From: Gemmatimonadota bacterium
GTDB lineage: Bacteria; Gemmatimonadota; Gemmatimonadetes; Palauibacterales; KS3-K002
NCBI GenBank assembly: GCA_020344015.1
Contig: CP070812.1
Location: forward strand, 4,393,673-4,437,033
DNA: 43,361 bases
Direction: 5' to 3'
Below are positions 25,390 to 33,093 of the stretch, one piece after another. The notes below the pieces were generated by a model. The model was not told the DNA's origin and made no database searches. It saw nothing but the letters and a program-made list of their open reading frames with translations. How positions within the stretch are numbered: position 1 is the stretch's first letter; every line of letters begins with the position of its first letter. The position numbers and the translations under genes are program-made.

Positions 25390-25596
25390 CTAGTGCATCA
25401 TTCTGATGAGCTTGCCCACCGAGCAGCCCAACAGACACCCTGCGATGTACGCCCCGCATCCGACCGAGTCGAGGTCGTCGCACCGCTCAACCGCCTTGTC
25501 GGCGCAGACGTCCTCGCAATCCCGTGCGAGCGCCGGTGCCGGTTGCCCCAGCGCCAGCGCCGCCAGCGCCGTCACCAATACCAACCTTCTGCGCAT
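25390..25596 (-). CDS. secreted cysteine-rich mini-protein A
   Basis: 68 residues from the ATG at 25596, which has AGAGGAAAGGA a few bases upstream. A longer frame to 25647 would run back into the upstream gene. Signal peptide MRRRLVLVTALAALALG, with a cut near PALA, leaves about 45 residues. Six cysteines are spaced C-x3-C-x7-C-x7-C-x6-C-x3-C, ending in AGCLLGC and then SVGKLIRMMH. Both the end pattern C-x6-GC-x2-GC and the opening CxxxC are shared with mini-protein B, so the two are probably related despite low overall identity. It starts 16 bp after the thioredoxin-like gene. Function unknown; a bacteriocin, signalling peptide or small chaperone are all possible. Confidence 0.75.
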   Translation of the reverse strand: MRRRLVLVTALAALALGQPAPALARDCEDVCADKAVERCDDLDSVGCGAYIAGCLLGCSVGKLIRMMH

Positions 25597-25612
25597 CGTT
25601 CCATCCTTTCCT

Positions 25613-26194
25613 CTAAATTGAAGGGCCCCGCAGGGCCTCCAGCGCACTCACTAACGAGTCCAGGGCAATTTGATCGAGGCTGCCCTGCCGCATGAATGAC
25701 ACGGTGCCATCCTCACCAACCAGTATCGTCGACGGCACGATGCCGATGCCGAACGCGCCCGTCAGACGCCGCGCATCCTTCGGAATCACCGCCACCGTAG
25801 AAGGCAGGTAACGGCGCGCATAGGCCCGCGCCGCCGGGAGATCCTCCTCCAGCGCTACCGACAACACCGACGCCACGCTCTCCGCCGCTCTCACCGCACG
25901 ATCCCAGGCCGCGAGGTTCGCGTAGCACGCCGGGCACGTCGAGCTATAAACCAGCATCAGCACAGCACCCTGGCCCGGCACCCTAATCCGATCACCTCCG
26001 CGGGACCCGGGAACTACTGCCAACCGGTCGAACTCGATTCGCCCGACAAGCCGTTCGCCCACGTCCACTGCTGTCGGCTCCTCCCGTAACGCCGGGATCA
26101 GCCGCTCCGTTGCCACCAGGTACGCCGCCACCAGACCCAAGATCACGGTCACCAGGTTCAACGCCCGTTCCAGCCAGACTCTGTAGTCCCTCAC
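25613..26194 (-). CDS. membrane-anchored thioredoxin-like (TlpA/ResA-type) protein
   Basis: 193 residues. One N-terminal membrane helix (about 9-28) anchors a periplasmic thioredoxin fold. The redox motif is STCPACYANL (Cys87, Cys90) after the strand VLMLVYS, and the cis-proline loop is GIVPSTILV. CPAC is oxidising-leaning compared with CGPC. Three GTG codons stand at 26200, 26197 and 26194; AGGAGG (26205-26200) overlaps the first and lies 5 nt from the third, so 26194 is preferred. It opens the operon and directly precedes two six-cysteine mini-proteins, so it may form or shuffle their disulfides. Two TTGACSG boxes lie upstream. Confidence 0.88.
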   Translation of the reverse strand: MRDYRVWLERALNLVTVILGLVAAYLVATERLIPALREEPTAVDVGERLVGRIEFDRLAVVPGSRGGDRIRVPGQGAVLMLVYSSTCPACYANLAAWDRAVRAAESVASVLSVALEEDLPAARAYARRYLPSTVAVIPKDARRLTGAFGIGIVPSTILVGEDGTVSFMRQGSLDQIALDSLVSALEALRGPSI

Positions 26195-26237
26195 CACCAC
26201 CTCCTATGCCGGACACGCAGAGAGTCTAGCAGGTCGC

Positions 26238-26257
26238 CGTCAACCGATCGTCAACGG
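26238..26257. promoter_or_regulatory. two CGTCAACSG repeats upstream of the mini-protein operon
   Basis: CGTCAACCG (26238-26246) and CGTCAACGG (26249-26257) repeat with an 11-bp period in the 193-bp divergent region. On the minus strand each contains TTGACG, a near-consensus -35, so they are either tandem -35 elements or an operator on one face of the helix. Confidence 0.35.
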
Positions 26258-26387
26258 TACGGCGGCTACACTGGCGCGAGCCTCGCTTATTTGTTTCTTT
26301 GTGCCTGCAGGTGTCGCCGCGAGTCCTCTCGTGCAGGCCCCCCGCGGCCCGCCAACGCCTCTAGGACAAAAGGTGTTAAGACGTGCG

Positions 26388-29180
26388 ATGGTGACCATCG
26401 CGTCCCGATTCGGCCACCGCTGCTCAGGTAAGCGACTGTCGACCGGCGCCCCGGGCTGGAGGGGAGGGGTGTGGGCAGCGCTCGCCGGGGTGGCTTTGTT
26501 CTGGTGTCCGCTCGCCGTCGCCCAGCAATCGAGCAACGGGGATGGAGACCCGGCGGCCGAGGCGGCGCATCGCACGGGTGACATCAGGATTGACGGCCGG
26601 ATCGACGAGGACGCCTGGCAGGACGCGCCGCCGGTGACAGGGTTCGTCCAGGGTGAGCCGGTGGAGAACGCTCCCGCCGAGCAGCCTACAGAGGTTCGTG
26701 TTCTCTATGACGAGGGCGCGCTGTACGTCAGCGCGCGGATGTACGACTGGCAGCCGGACAGGATCGGCACGCAGCTGGTGCGCCGCGACGAGAACGGCCA
26801 ATACGACTACTTCGAGCTCTCACTCGACCCCAACTCGGACCGGCGAACCGGCTATCGCTTCCGGGTGAGCGCAGCAGGAGTGCAGCGCGACGTATACTTG
26901 TACAACGATGTTCGCGAAGACGATGCGTGGGACGCGGTGTGGCAGTCGGCCGTGCACCACGACTCGGCCGGTTGGAGCGCGGAACTCCGGATCCCGCTCA
27001 GTCAGTTGAGGTACAACGCCGCCGACAGCGTCCAGTCGTGGGGCGTGAACTTTTCGCGGCGCCGGCTGTCGAGCAACGAGCGCACATACTTCGCCCTCGA
27101 GTCGCGAGTCCGGCACGGCAAGGTGAGCGTGTTCGGGCGGCTGAACAACCTACACTTCCCGCGCAGCGCCCGTCGGCTCGAGATCCGGCCCTACGCTCTG
27201 GCCAGCGCCTACACCGCGCCAGCGGAAGTCGGCGACCCGTTCTTCGACGGCAACGATTGGTCGCAGCGCGCCGGCTTCGATCTACGCTACGGCCTGGGCG
27301 CCAGCCACACGCTGGACGCCACCGTGAATCCCGACTTCGGCCAGGTAGAGGTCGACCCCGCAGTCATCAACCTGACCCAGTTCGAGACGTTCTTCCCGGA
27401 GAAGCGGCCCTTCTTCGTGGAGGACGCGAGGATCTTCGACTACAGGCTCGGTGGCTTCTCGGATCAGCTCTTCTACAGTCGCCGTATCGGCCGCGAGCCC
27501 CATGGCTCGGAACCCTCGGACGCCGACTACGCGCAGATCCCCGGCGAAACGACGATCCTCACCGCTGCCAAGGTCACAGGCAAGTCGTCAGGCGGTCTGT
27601 CGCTCGGCGCGCTAGCTGCCGTAACCGATAAGGAGACCGGTCTGGGCTACAACGGCGGGACCGGCGCAACCGAGGAGTTCGTCGTCGAACCCGCCAGCCA
27701 GTACGGTGTGTTCCGCGGCGTGCAGGACTTCCGTGGCGGCGCATCACAGCTGGGCGGCATCTTCACCGTCGCCCGCCGCAACCTGCCCGGCGACGGGAGC
27801 TTCGACTACCTGACTTCCAACGCCTATAGCCTGGGCGTCGACTTCGAGCATGCCTGGGGCGGTCCCGGCTCCAGGGACTGGGCGCTGTCCGGCCACTTCG
27901 CCGGTTCCTACATCTCCGGCTCGACGACCGCCCTGACCCGCATACAGACCTCGACCGGCCACTATTTCCAGCGGCCCGACGCGACACGCTTCTCGGTTGA
28001 CACGACAGCCACCTCGATGAGCGGTGTGAACTGGCGGCTCGAGTTCGAGCGGCAGAGCGGCGTCCACTGGACCGGCTCGCTCTGGATCGGTGAGATAACG
28101 CCGGGCTTTGAGGTCAACGACCTGGGCTTCACCCGCAGCAGCGAGAAGCTCGACGCCGGCCTCCGGCTCAGCTACCACGAGATCAGCCCCGGCGCGCTGT
28201 TTCGCAGTTACCGGTTCATGTTCTGGGCCTACCAGAATTGGCGACACGAGGCGCTGGACGACGTCTTCTCGTGGAACTCCTGGCAGCACGCGCGCAAGGC
28301 GGGAAGCTTCTCGCTCCGCACCAACTACGAGTTCCTCAATTACTGGCGCCTCGACATCAACGGCCGCTACTCGCCTGAGCTGCTCAGTGACTCGAAGACG
28401 CGTGGCGGCCCCCTGATGACGAACCCAGGCTCGACGCAGTTCGAAGTCAGCCTCCGTACAGACCCTCGCAGGGTTCTCGCCATCAGGCCCCGCGTGGAAT
28501 ACCAGGACGGGCACCGCGGTGGCTACCGGATGTCGACGTCGCTGGGGATGACGATCCGACCCTCGCCGAGTCTGGAGATCTACTTCGCGCCCAACTACTC
28601 CAGGCAGCTCGACCCGGCGCAATACGTCAGCGCCGTCACCGACGAGGCCTTCGACCCGACTTACGGAAGGCGCTACATATTCTCCGACCTCAAGCGGCAC
28701 CAGTTCTCGCTGGCCACCCGGCTGAATGTGGCGTTCAATCCGAAGCTGACGCTCCAGTTTTACGCCCAACCGCTCATTTCCTCGGGTGATTACCTGACCT
28801 ACAAGCACCTCGCGCGATCGGAGAGCTTCGACTTCGACGTATACGAGGAAGGGACGGCGGTGATCGACGGCGAGGATGTATCGTGCGCCAGCGGCAGGAC
28901 CTGCGAGAGCGACGGCGATCGCTACGTCGATTGGGACGGCGACGGGATCGTCGACACGTCCTTCTCGGACAAGGACTTCAACGTCCGCTCACTGCGCCTG
29001 AACGCTGTGCTGAGGTGGGAATACCGGCCCGACTCGACCCTGTTCCTGGTTTGGCAGCAGAACCGCTCGGACCGGGTCAACGACGGCTCGTTCGATCTCA
29101 GCCGCGACATCGACGCCCTCGGGAGCCTCGACTCCGAGAACGTCTTTATTGTGAAGGTCAACTACTGGCTCGGACTCTAG
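26388..29180 (+). CDS. DUF5916 outer-membrane protein with N-terminal CBM9-like domain
   Basis: About 930 residues. The signal sequence ends at LAVAQQ. Residues about 50-240 form a CBM9-like domain (IRIDGRIDEDAWQDAPPVTGF, LYVSARMYD, YFELSLDPNSDRRTGYRFR, GWSAELRIPLSQLRY). The rest is the DUF5916 region (NPDFGQVEVDPAVINLTQFE, FFPEKRPFFVEDARIF, FYSRRIGR) and a long run of alternating strands ending in FIVKVNYWLGL, as expected for an outer-membrane beta-barrel with a C-terminal aromatic signal. DTDGD-like Asp repeats near the end (DGDRYVDWDGDGIVD) may bind calcium. An in-frame ATG at 26301 would add 29 residues, but the signal peptide lies after 26388. It is divergent from the mini-protein operon. 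Substrate unknown. Confidence 0.88.
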   Translation: MVTIASRFGHRCSGKRLSTGAPGWRGGVWAALAGVALFWCPLAVAQQSSNGDGDPAAEAAHRTGDIRIDGRIDEDAWQDAPPVTGFVQGEPVENAPAEQPTEVRVLYDEGALYVSARMYDWQPDRIGTQLVRRDENGQYDYFELSLDPNSDRRTGYRFRVSAAGVQRDVYLYNDVREDDAWDAVWQSAVHHDSAGWSAELRIPLSQLRYNAADSVQSWGVNFSRRRLSSNERTYFALESRVRHGKVSVFGRLNNLHFPRSARRLEIRPYALASAYTAPAEVGDPFFDGNDWSQRAGFDLRYGLGASHTLDATVNPDFGQVEVDPAVINLTQFETFFPEKRPFFVEDARIFDYRLGGFSDQLFYSRRIGREPHGSEPSDADYAQIPGETTILTAAKVTGKSSGGLSLGALAAVTDKETGLGYNGGTGATEEFVVEPASQYGVFRGVQDFRGGASQLGGIFTVARRNLPGDGSFDYLTSNAYSLGVDFEHAWGGPGSRDWALSGHFAGSYISGSTTALTRIQTSTGHYFQRPDATRFSVDTTATSMSGVNWRLEFERQSGVHWTGSLWIGEITPGFEVNDLGFTRSSEKLDAGLRLSYHEISPGALFRSYRFMFWAYQNWRHEALDDVFSWNSWQHARKAGSFSLRTNYEFLNYWRLDINGRYSPELLSDSKTRGGPLMTNPGSTQFEVSLRTDPRRVLAIRPRVEYQDGHRGGYRMSTSLGMTIRPSPSLEIYFAPNYSRQLDPAQYVSAVTDEAFDPTYGRRYIFSDLKRHQFSLATRLNVAFNPKLTLQFYAQPLISSGDYLTYKHLARSESFDFDVYEEGTAVIDGEDVSCASGRTCESDGDRYVDWDGDGIVDTSFSDKDFNVRSLRLNAVLRWEYRPDSTLFLVWQQNRSDRVNDGSFDLSRDIDALGSLDSENVFIVKVNYWLGL

Positions 29181-29224
29181 CGCTGCGCGATTCCCCTTAA
29201 CGCGCGCCGACCGAGCCACGTCTA

Positions 29225-29539
29225 CTAGCGGCGCCCGCCGCGCCCGCCCCGCTTTCCTCCTCCGCGACCTCCACCACCGCCACCACCACCCTGGCGGCGC
29301 TCCTGAGCCTCATTGACACGTAGCGTCCGACCGCCAAACTCCATGCCATCGAGTGCCGTTATCGCGGCGTCTGCTGCGTCCTCGTCCATCTCGACGAAAC
29401 CGAAGCCACGCGGCCGGCCTGTCTGTCGGTCGCTGATTAGATCCACCGAGTGGACCGCACCGTGCTGGGCGAACAGTTCGCTCAGCTCTTCCTCCGTCGC
29501 CGTAAACGGCAGGTTACCAACGTAGATCCTCTTCGCCAC
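29225..29539 (-). CDS. RRM-type RNA-binding protein with glycine/arginine-rich tail
   Basis: 104 residues. One RNA-recognition motif fills about 1-75: RNP2 is RIYVGNLPF and RNP1 is RGFGFVEM, with the usual TALDGMEFGGRTLRV end. A low-complexity tail of Gly, Arg and Lys (RGG-like, about 82-104) follows. Such proteins in bacteria are usually cold- or stress-induced RNA chaperones. The GTG at 29539 gives the standard M-A-K-R-I-Y start and has GGGAG 10 nt upstream; an ORF start at 29581 would add 14 unrelated residues. The 274-bp region upstream contains competing hairpins at 29722-29746 and could be a long regulatory leader. Confidence 0.92.
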   Translation of the reverse strand: MAKRIYVGNLPFTATEEELSELFAQHGAVHSVDLISDRQTGRPRGFGFVEMDEDAADAAITALDGMEFGGRTLRVNEAQERRQGGGGGGGGRGGGKRGGRGGRR

Positions 29540-29721
29540 TGCTGGACACTCCCTGTTGAAGCACGGGATTACGCGCTGCACGCTGACGAGCCGACGGGCC
29601 CTATGAGATCAGGGAGCAGACGCACCATACGAAACGGGGAATCCTTATCCGGATGGGATAGTCGCTTGACGACCGACGCAGACTCTCTATCGACCCCCAA
29701 AGAAAGGCGGTCCTGGCGAAG

Positions 29722-29746
29722 CCGGGAACGGCGAATCCCGGTTCCC
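29722..29746. promoter_or_regulatory. two mutually exclusive hairpins in the RRM gene leader
   Basis: CCGGGA (29722-29727) can pair with TCCCGG (29736-29741). Alternatively GGGAAC (29724-29729) can pair with GTTCCC (29741-29746). Shared bases make the two exclusive. They lie about 190 bp upstream of the RRM start, where cold-responsive leaders are common in this class of gene. Confidence 0.25.
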
Positions 29747-29813
29747 AGCTGCGAGCAGTACTAACAAGCTAAAGACAAGTTTGACGGGGGGCAACAACAT
29801 CCGCACGGGTGGC

Positions 29814-30557
29814 CTATTCCGGCTCCTCCAGGCTCCAGAACCGTGACGTGAGGCCGAGGCGCGCGAACAGCTCCTGCACTTCAGTTCTCTTCTTGCGCCG
29901 CCAGTCGCTGCGCATGCGATCGTGATACCACGCGACCGCAAGCTCCCAGGCCCGCTCCAGCGACAGCACCGCACCACGCCCCATGCCACGATCCTCACAC
30001 CACCTGTCGACGTGCTCTTCCGACCGGAAGAGTAGGATCGTCTTTCAAGTGAAGACGATGTCTTCCCACCAGCGCAGCGCCGGTACGGCAAAGTGAATCA
30101 CCTCTTTGCCCCCCACCACCTCGCCGTCCATTACCGCCAGCGTGACCGGCTCACCGCAGTCACCGCAGCGCGTGATGATTCGGGCGTCGCAGTTCAGCAT
30201 CGCCGGAATCCCCAACGCGTCCCAGGCACAGTTCGCGTACCACTTCCGCTCGATCGCTCGTACCTCGAACGGCGTCTCCACCGCCGAAAACGGCATCGCC
30301 ATCCGTATCTCCCTGCCGCCCTCCTCGAGGACCAGAACACGCTGCCGGGCGAGTCGCTCGTAGGCGAGCGTTACCGCCGCACTCGTCGCCTGCAGCGCCT
30401 CCGCCGTCTGCTCGACCGTCGGTGGTCGTGCATCTTCCAGGAACCGACCATAGACGTACAGCCGAATCAGGCGGTCGAGCTCAGCCGCCTCCTCTTGAGC
30501 GCTCAAGCGCGATCCCCGCGCCTGGATCCGCTTTTGGCCCTCCGACCGATCAGCCAC
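29814..30557 (-). CDS. merB: organomercurial lyase (MerB) family protein, predicted selenoprotein with TGA-encoded Sec171
   Basis: 247 residues if the in-frame TGA at 30045-30047 is read as selenocysteine. MerB splits carbon-mercury bonds with two cysteines and an aspartate. Residues 1-95 are a helical, winged-helix-like N-domain. WYANCAWDALGIPAML gives Cys110 and Asp113, matching Cys96 and Asp99 of the plasmid R831b enzyme; RCGDCGEPVTL follows. At WWEDIVFT-TGA-KTILLF the stop codon takes the place of the second catalytic cysteine (Cys159 in R831b; spacing 61 here against 63). The same frame continues 76 more codons with FRSEEHVDRWC, typical of the family, to a TAG at 29814. A SECIS-like hairpin follows the TGA. 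Truncation at 170 residues would remove the active site. The GTG start overlaps the DUF2784 gene by 55 bp. A Cys-to-TGA pseudogene is the main alternative. Confidence 0.82.
30009..30047 (-). other. candidate bacterial SECIS element with its UGA codon
   Basis: Minus strand: UGA (30047-30045), then GACG (30042-30039) pairing with CGUC (30012-30009) as a lower stem. An internal loop comes next, then a perfect 7-bp upper stem CUCUUCC/GGAAGAG (30032-30026 with 30021-30015) closed by the tetraloop GGUC (30025-30022). The loop begins 19 nt after the UGA, against 18 nt to GGU in E. coli fdhF. A G in the first two loop positions and a 16-37 nt distance are the accepted features of bacterial SECIS elements; both are met. 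Confidence 0.78.
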
Positions 30558-30892
30558 CCGTAGATCCCCAGGTTGATGAGAACCACCAGAATACCGAGTA
30601 CGATCTGCACCTCACGAGTCAGCCCTCGCGGGTAGAGGATCGGAAGTATGTAGTGCGCGACGAAGCCGCCGGGGTACCCGCTACCACCGCCCTGTATGCG
30701 CAACCACTTCTCGAGCGGTGTCAGCGGGCAAATCCAGCCGGCAAACTCGATTAGCGCCGCCCAGATCGCCGCCGGCACGTGCACCCACGCCGCGCGCTGC
30801 CAGCGCAGTGCGAGGAGCGCACCGCCCACAGCGAACACGACGAATAGCAGATGCAATATGACAACCAGATCGGCGAGCGCGCGATAGAGCAT
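30503..30892 (-). CDS. DUF2784 family membrane protein
   Basis: 129 residues with about four membrane helices (ADLVVILHLLFVVFAVGGALLAL-like first pair, WVHVPAAIWAALIEFAGW, and VQIVLGILVVLINLGIYGWLI at the end). The DUF2784 signature is complete: HLLFVVFAVGG, WICPLTPLEKWLR, GYPGGFVAHY and ILYPRGLT. Function unknown. It ends 55 bp inside the start of the MerB-family gene, so the two are translationally linked, and a joint role (for example membrane passage or sensing of the lyase substrate) is possible but unproven. A basic tail (RRAKSGSRRGDRA) follows the last helix. Confidence 0.85.
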   Translation of the reverse strand: MLYRALADLVVILHLLFVVFAVGGALLALRWQRAAWVHVPAAIWAALIEFAGWICPLTPLEKWLRIQGGGSGYPGGFVAHYILPILYPRGLTREVQIVLGILVVLINLGIYGWLIGRRAKSGSRRGDRA

Positions 30893-31043
30893 GCCCAGCT
30901 CCCCCTGACCGGTTCTGCTCCGCTCCGCGCAAATAACCTACACGGCGAGTCACCTCCGCGCCATCACCCAAAGCGCCCCGCTTGCTCCGCACGCCCCACT
31001 ACTCGATCTTACCGCCGGCCCCTATAGACCCAGGAGACTTACC

Positions 31044-33074
31044 ATGGCGCGCCGGTTCTCCATCGCCATCGCCATCGCCATCGCCAGCGGTGTCGCTACT
31101 GTGCCCGCACTCGCAGAGGTGGTCCGCATCGAGATCGTATCCCGCGAGGACGTCCTCGACGGCCGCGCTTTCGGGTCGGCGGGACCGTACGAGAAGATCG
31201 TCGGGGTGGTCTACTTCGCTTTCGATCCCGGGAACCCGATGAACGACAGGATCGTCGACCTGGCGCTGGCGCCCCGGGGCGCCGACGGACGCGTCGAGGC
31301 CCGGGCCAATTTCGTGGTGCTGCGGCCCAAGAACCCGGTCCCGGGTGGCGGGGTCGCACTGCTCGAGGTCTCGAATCGAGGCGGCAAGGCATCGCTGCGC
31401 TACTTCAATGACGCAAGAAGCAGTCTCGACCCGACCGATCCCGAGCATTTCGGCGATGGGTTGCTCATGCGGCTCGGCCTCACCGTTATCTGGGTGGGCT
31501 GGCAGCACGACGTACCGCTGCGCGAAGGCCTGATGCGCCTGCACGTCCCCGTCGCCGCCGGCGAAGACGGCCGCCCGCTCGAGGGTCTGGTGCGGGCCGA
31601 TTGGGTGGTCGATCAAGCGACGAAAACCCTGCATATCGCCCACCGCAGTCACGTCGCTTATCCGGTTCTCGACCCCGATGATGCCGCCAACGTGCTGACC
31701 GTCCGCGATGGCCGGCTGGCGCCGCGTCGGACCGTGCCGCGCGATGAATGGCGCTTCGCGCGGGAGGAGGGCGACAGCGTCATCGACATCCGCACTCATA
31801 TCTATATGGAATCGGGCTTCGAGGCCGGGAAGATCTACGAGTTGGTCTATCGCGCCAAAGACCCGAAGGTGGTGGGCTCAGGGCTGGCGGCGATCCGCGA
31901 CATGATCTCGTACGCCAAGTACGACCCTTCCAGCCCCTTCCCCGTCGACTACGGCATCGCCATGGGCGTCTCACAGACGGGACGTTTCCTGCGTCACTTC
32001 ACCTACCAGGGCTTCAATACCGACGAGCAGGGGCGTCAGGCGTTCGATGGTCTGATGATACACTCCGCCGGCGCCGGGCGCGGCAGCTTCAACCACCGGT
32101 TCGGGCAGCCGTCGCGCGACGCTCACCGCTATCATGCGTTCTTCTACCCCACCGATATCTTCCCCTTCAGCAGTCGGACCCAGACGGATCCGCTGACAGG
32201 GTGGACCGACGGCCTCTTCGCCCATCAGCACGACGAGGCGAATCTCCCGTACATCTTCTACACGAATACGGGATACGAGTACTGGGGCCGCGCGTCGGCG
32301 CTGCTGCACACGACCCTCGACGGCACCCGGGATCTAGAGCTCTATCCGAACGAGCGCATCTATCACCTCGCCAGCGGCCAGCATTTCGTCGGGCGCTACC
32401 CACCACCGGCGAACAGCAAGCTGCCGGACTCGCGCGCCAACCGCGGTAATCCGCTCAACTTCCTCGTCACGATGCGGGCGATGCTGGTGCGGATGATGGA
32501 GTGGGTGAAGCACGGCAGCGAGCCGCCGGCCAGTGCCTATCCGACGATCGCCGCCGGGACGCTCGTGCCCATCGATAAGGTGCGGTTCCCGCAGTTGCCC
32601 GATGTCGATTTCCCGACCGTTGCGCACGAAGCGTATCGCGCCGACTACGGCCCGCGTTGGGCGCAAGGGATCGTCGACCTCCAGCCGCCCGAGCTCGGCC
32701 CCGCCTTCCCCACCCTGCTCCCGCAGGTCGACCGCTTTGGCAACGAGCTGGGCGGCGTCGAATCCCTCGAGATCCTGGCACCGCTCGCCACGTACGCGCC
32801 CTGGAACCTACGAATCGGCTACCCCGGCGGGGCAGACGAGCTGTCCAACTTCATCGGCACCTACATCCCGCTGCCGAAGACGGAGGCCGAGCGCCAGGCG
32901 CTAGGCGATCCGCGACCCAGCATCGAAGGCCTTTACGCAAGTAAGGAGGAGTACCTGGCGCTGGCCCGGCGCGCGGCTCGCTCGTTGGTCGAGGGCGGGT
33001 TCTTACTCGAGGAGGATGTGGAGCCCGCCATCGAGCGGGCCGCCCATCACTGGGACTGGATTCAGCAGAATTGA
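31044..33074 (+). CDS. secreted alpha/beta-hydrolase domain protein
   Basis: 676 residues. The N-terminal signal peptide has a hydrophobic core made of repeated Ile-Ala pairs and ends near PALAE. The protein matches the large alpha/beta-hydrolase-domain family (AFGSAGPYEKIVGVVYFAFDP, LEVSNRGGK, VGWQHD). The nucleophile elbow is GVSQTGR (Ser310) and a likely catalytic histidine is in LASGQHF; RYFNDA and DGLMIHSAGAGRGSFN are also family-like. Substrates are unknown; an esterase-type activity is likely. Good SD (AGGAG, 7-nt spacing). It stands alone on the plus strand, divergent from the DUF2784-merB pair. Confidence 0.82.
   Translation: MARRFSIAIAIAIASGVATVPALAEVVRIEIVSREDVLDGRAFGSAGPYEKIVGVVYFAFDPGNPMNDRIVDLALAPRGADGRVEARANFVVLRPKNPVPGGGVALLEVSNRGGKASLRYFNDARSSLDPTDPEHFGDGLLMRLGLTVIWVGWQHDVPLREGLMRLHVPVAAGEDGRPLEGLVRADWVVDQATKTLHIAHRSHVAYPVLDPDDAANVLTVRDGRLAPRRTVPRDEWRFAREEGDSVIDIRTHIYMESGFEAGKIYELVYRAKDPKVVGSGLAAIRDMISYAKYDPSSPFPVDYGIAMGVSQTGRFLRHFTYQGFNTDEQGRQAFDGLMIHSAGAGRGSFNHRFGQPSRDAHRYHAFFYPTDIFPFSSRTQTDPLTGWTDGLFAHQHDEANLPYIFYTNTGYEYWGRASALLHTTLDGTRDLELYPNERIYHLASGQHFVGRYPPPANSKLPDSRANRGNPLNFLVTMRAMLVRMMEWVKHGSEPPASAYPTIAAGTLVPIDKVRFPQLPDVDFPTVAHEAYRADYGPRWAQGIVDLQPPELGPAFPTLLPQVDRFGNELGGVESLEILAPLATYAPWNLRIGYPGGADELSNFIGTYIPLPKTEAERQALGDPRPSIEGLYASKEEYLALARRAARSLVEGGFLLEEDVEPAIERAAHHWDWIQQN
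31061..31084 (+). repeat. hexanucleotide tandem repeat (CATCGC)4 inside a signal peptide
   Basis: Four exact copies of CATCGC encode Ile-Ala pairs of the hydrophobic core of the alpha/beta-hydrolase signal peptide. Copy-number change would alter core length by two residues without shifting frame. Confidence 0.85.
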
Positions 33075-33093
33075 AGAGCGCCCACCAGGCTGG

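Noticed and set aside
29687..30091. 134-codon minus-strand ORF over the 3' half of the MerB gene
   Set aside because: It is in a different frame from the MerB continuation and has an Arg/Ser-rich shadow composition; the MerB frame explains the region.
29814..30557. MerB gene as a simple pseudogene
   Set aside because: One TGA only, exactly at the catalytic cysteine, with family-like sequence after it and a hairpin at SECIS distance. A random nonsense mutation would rarely meet all of these. It is kept as the alternative.
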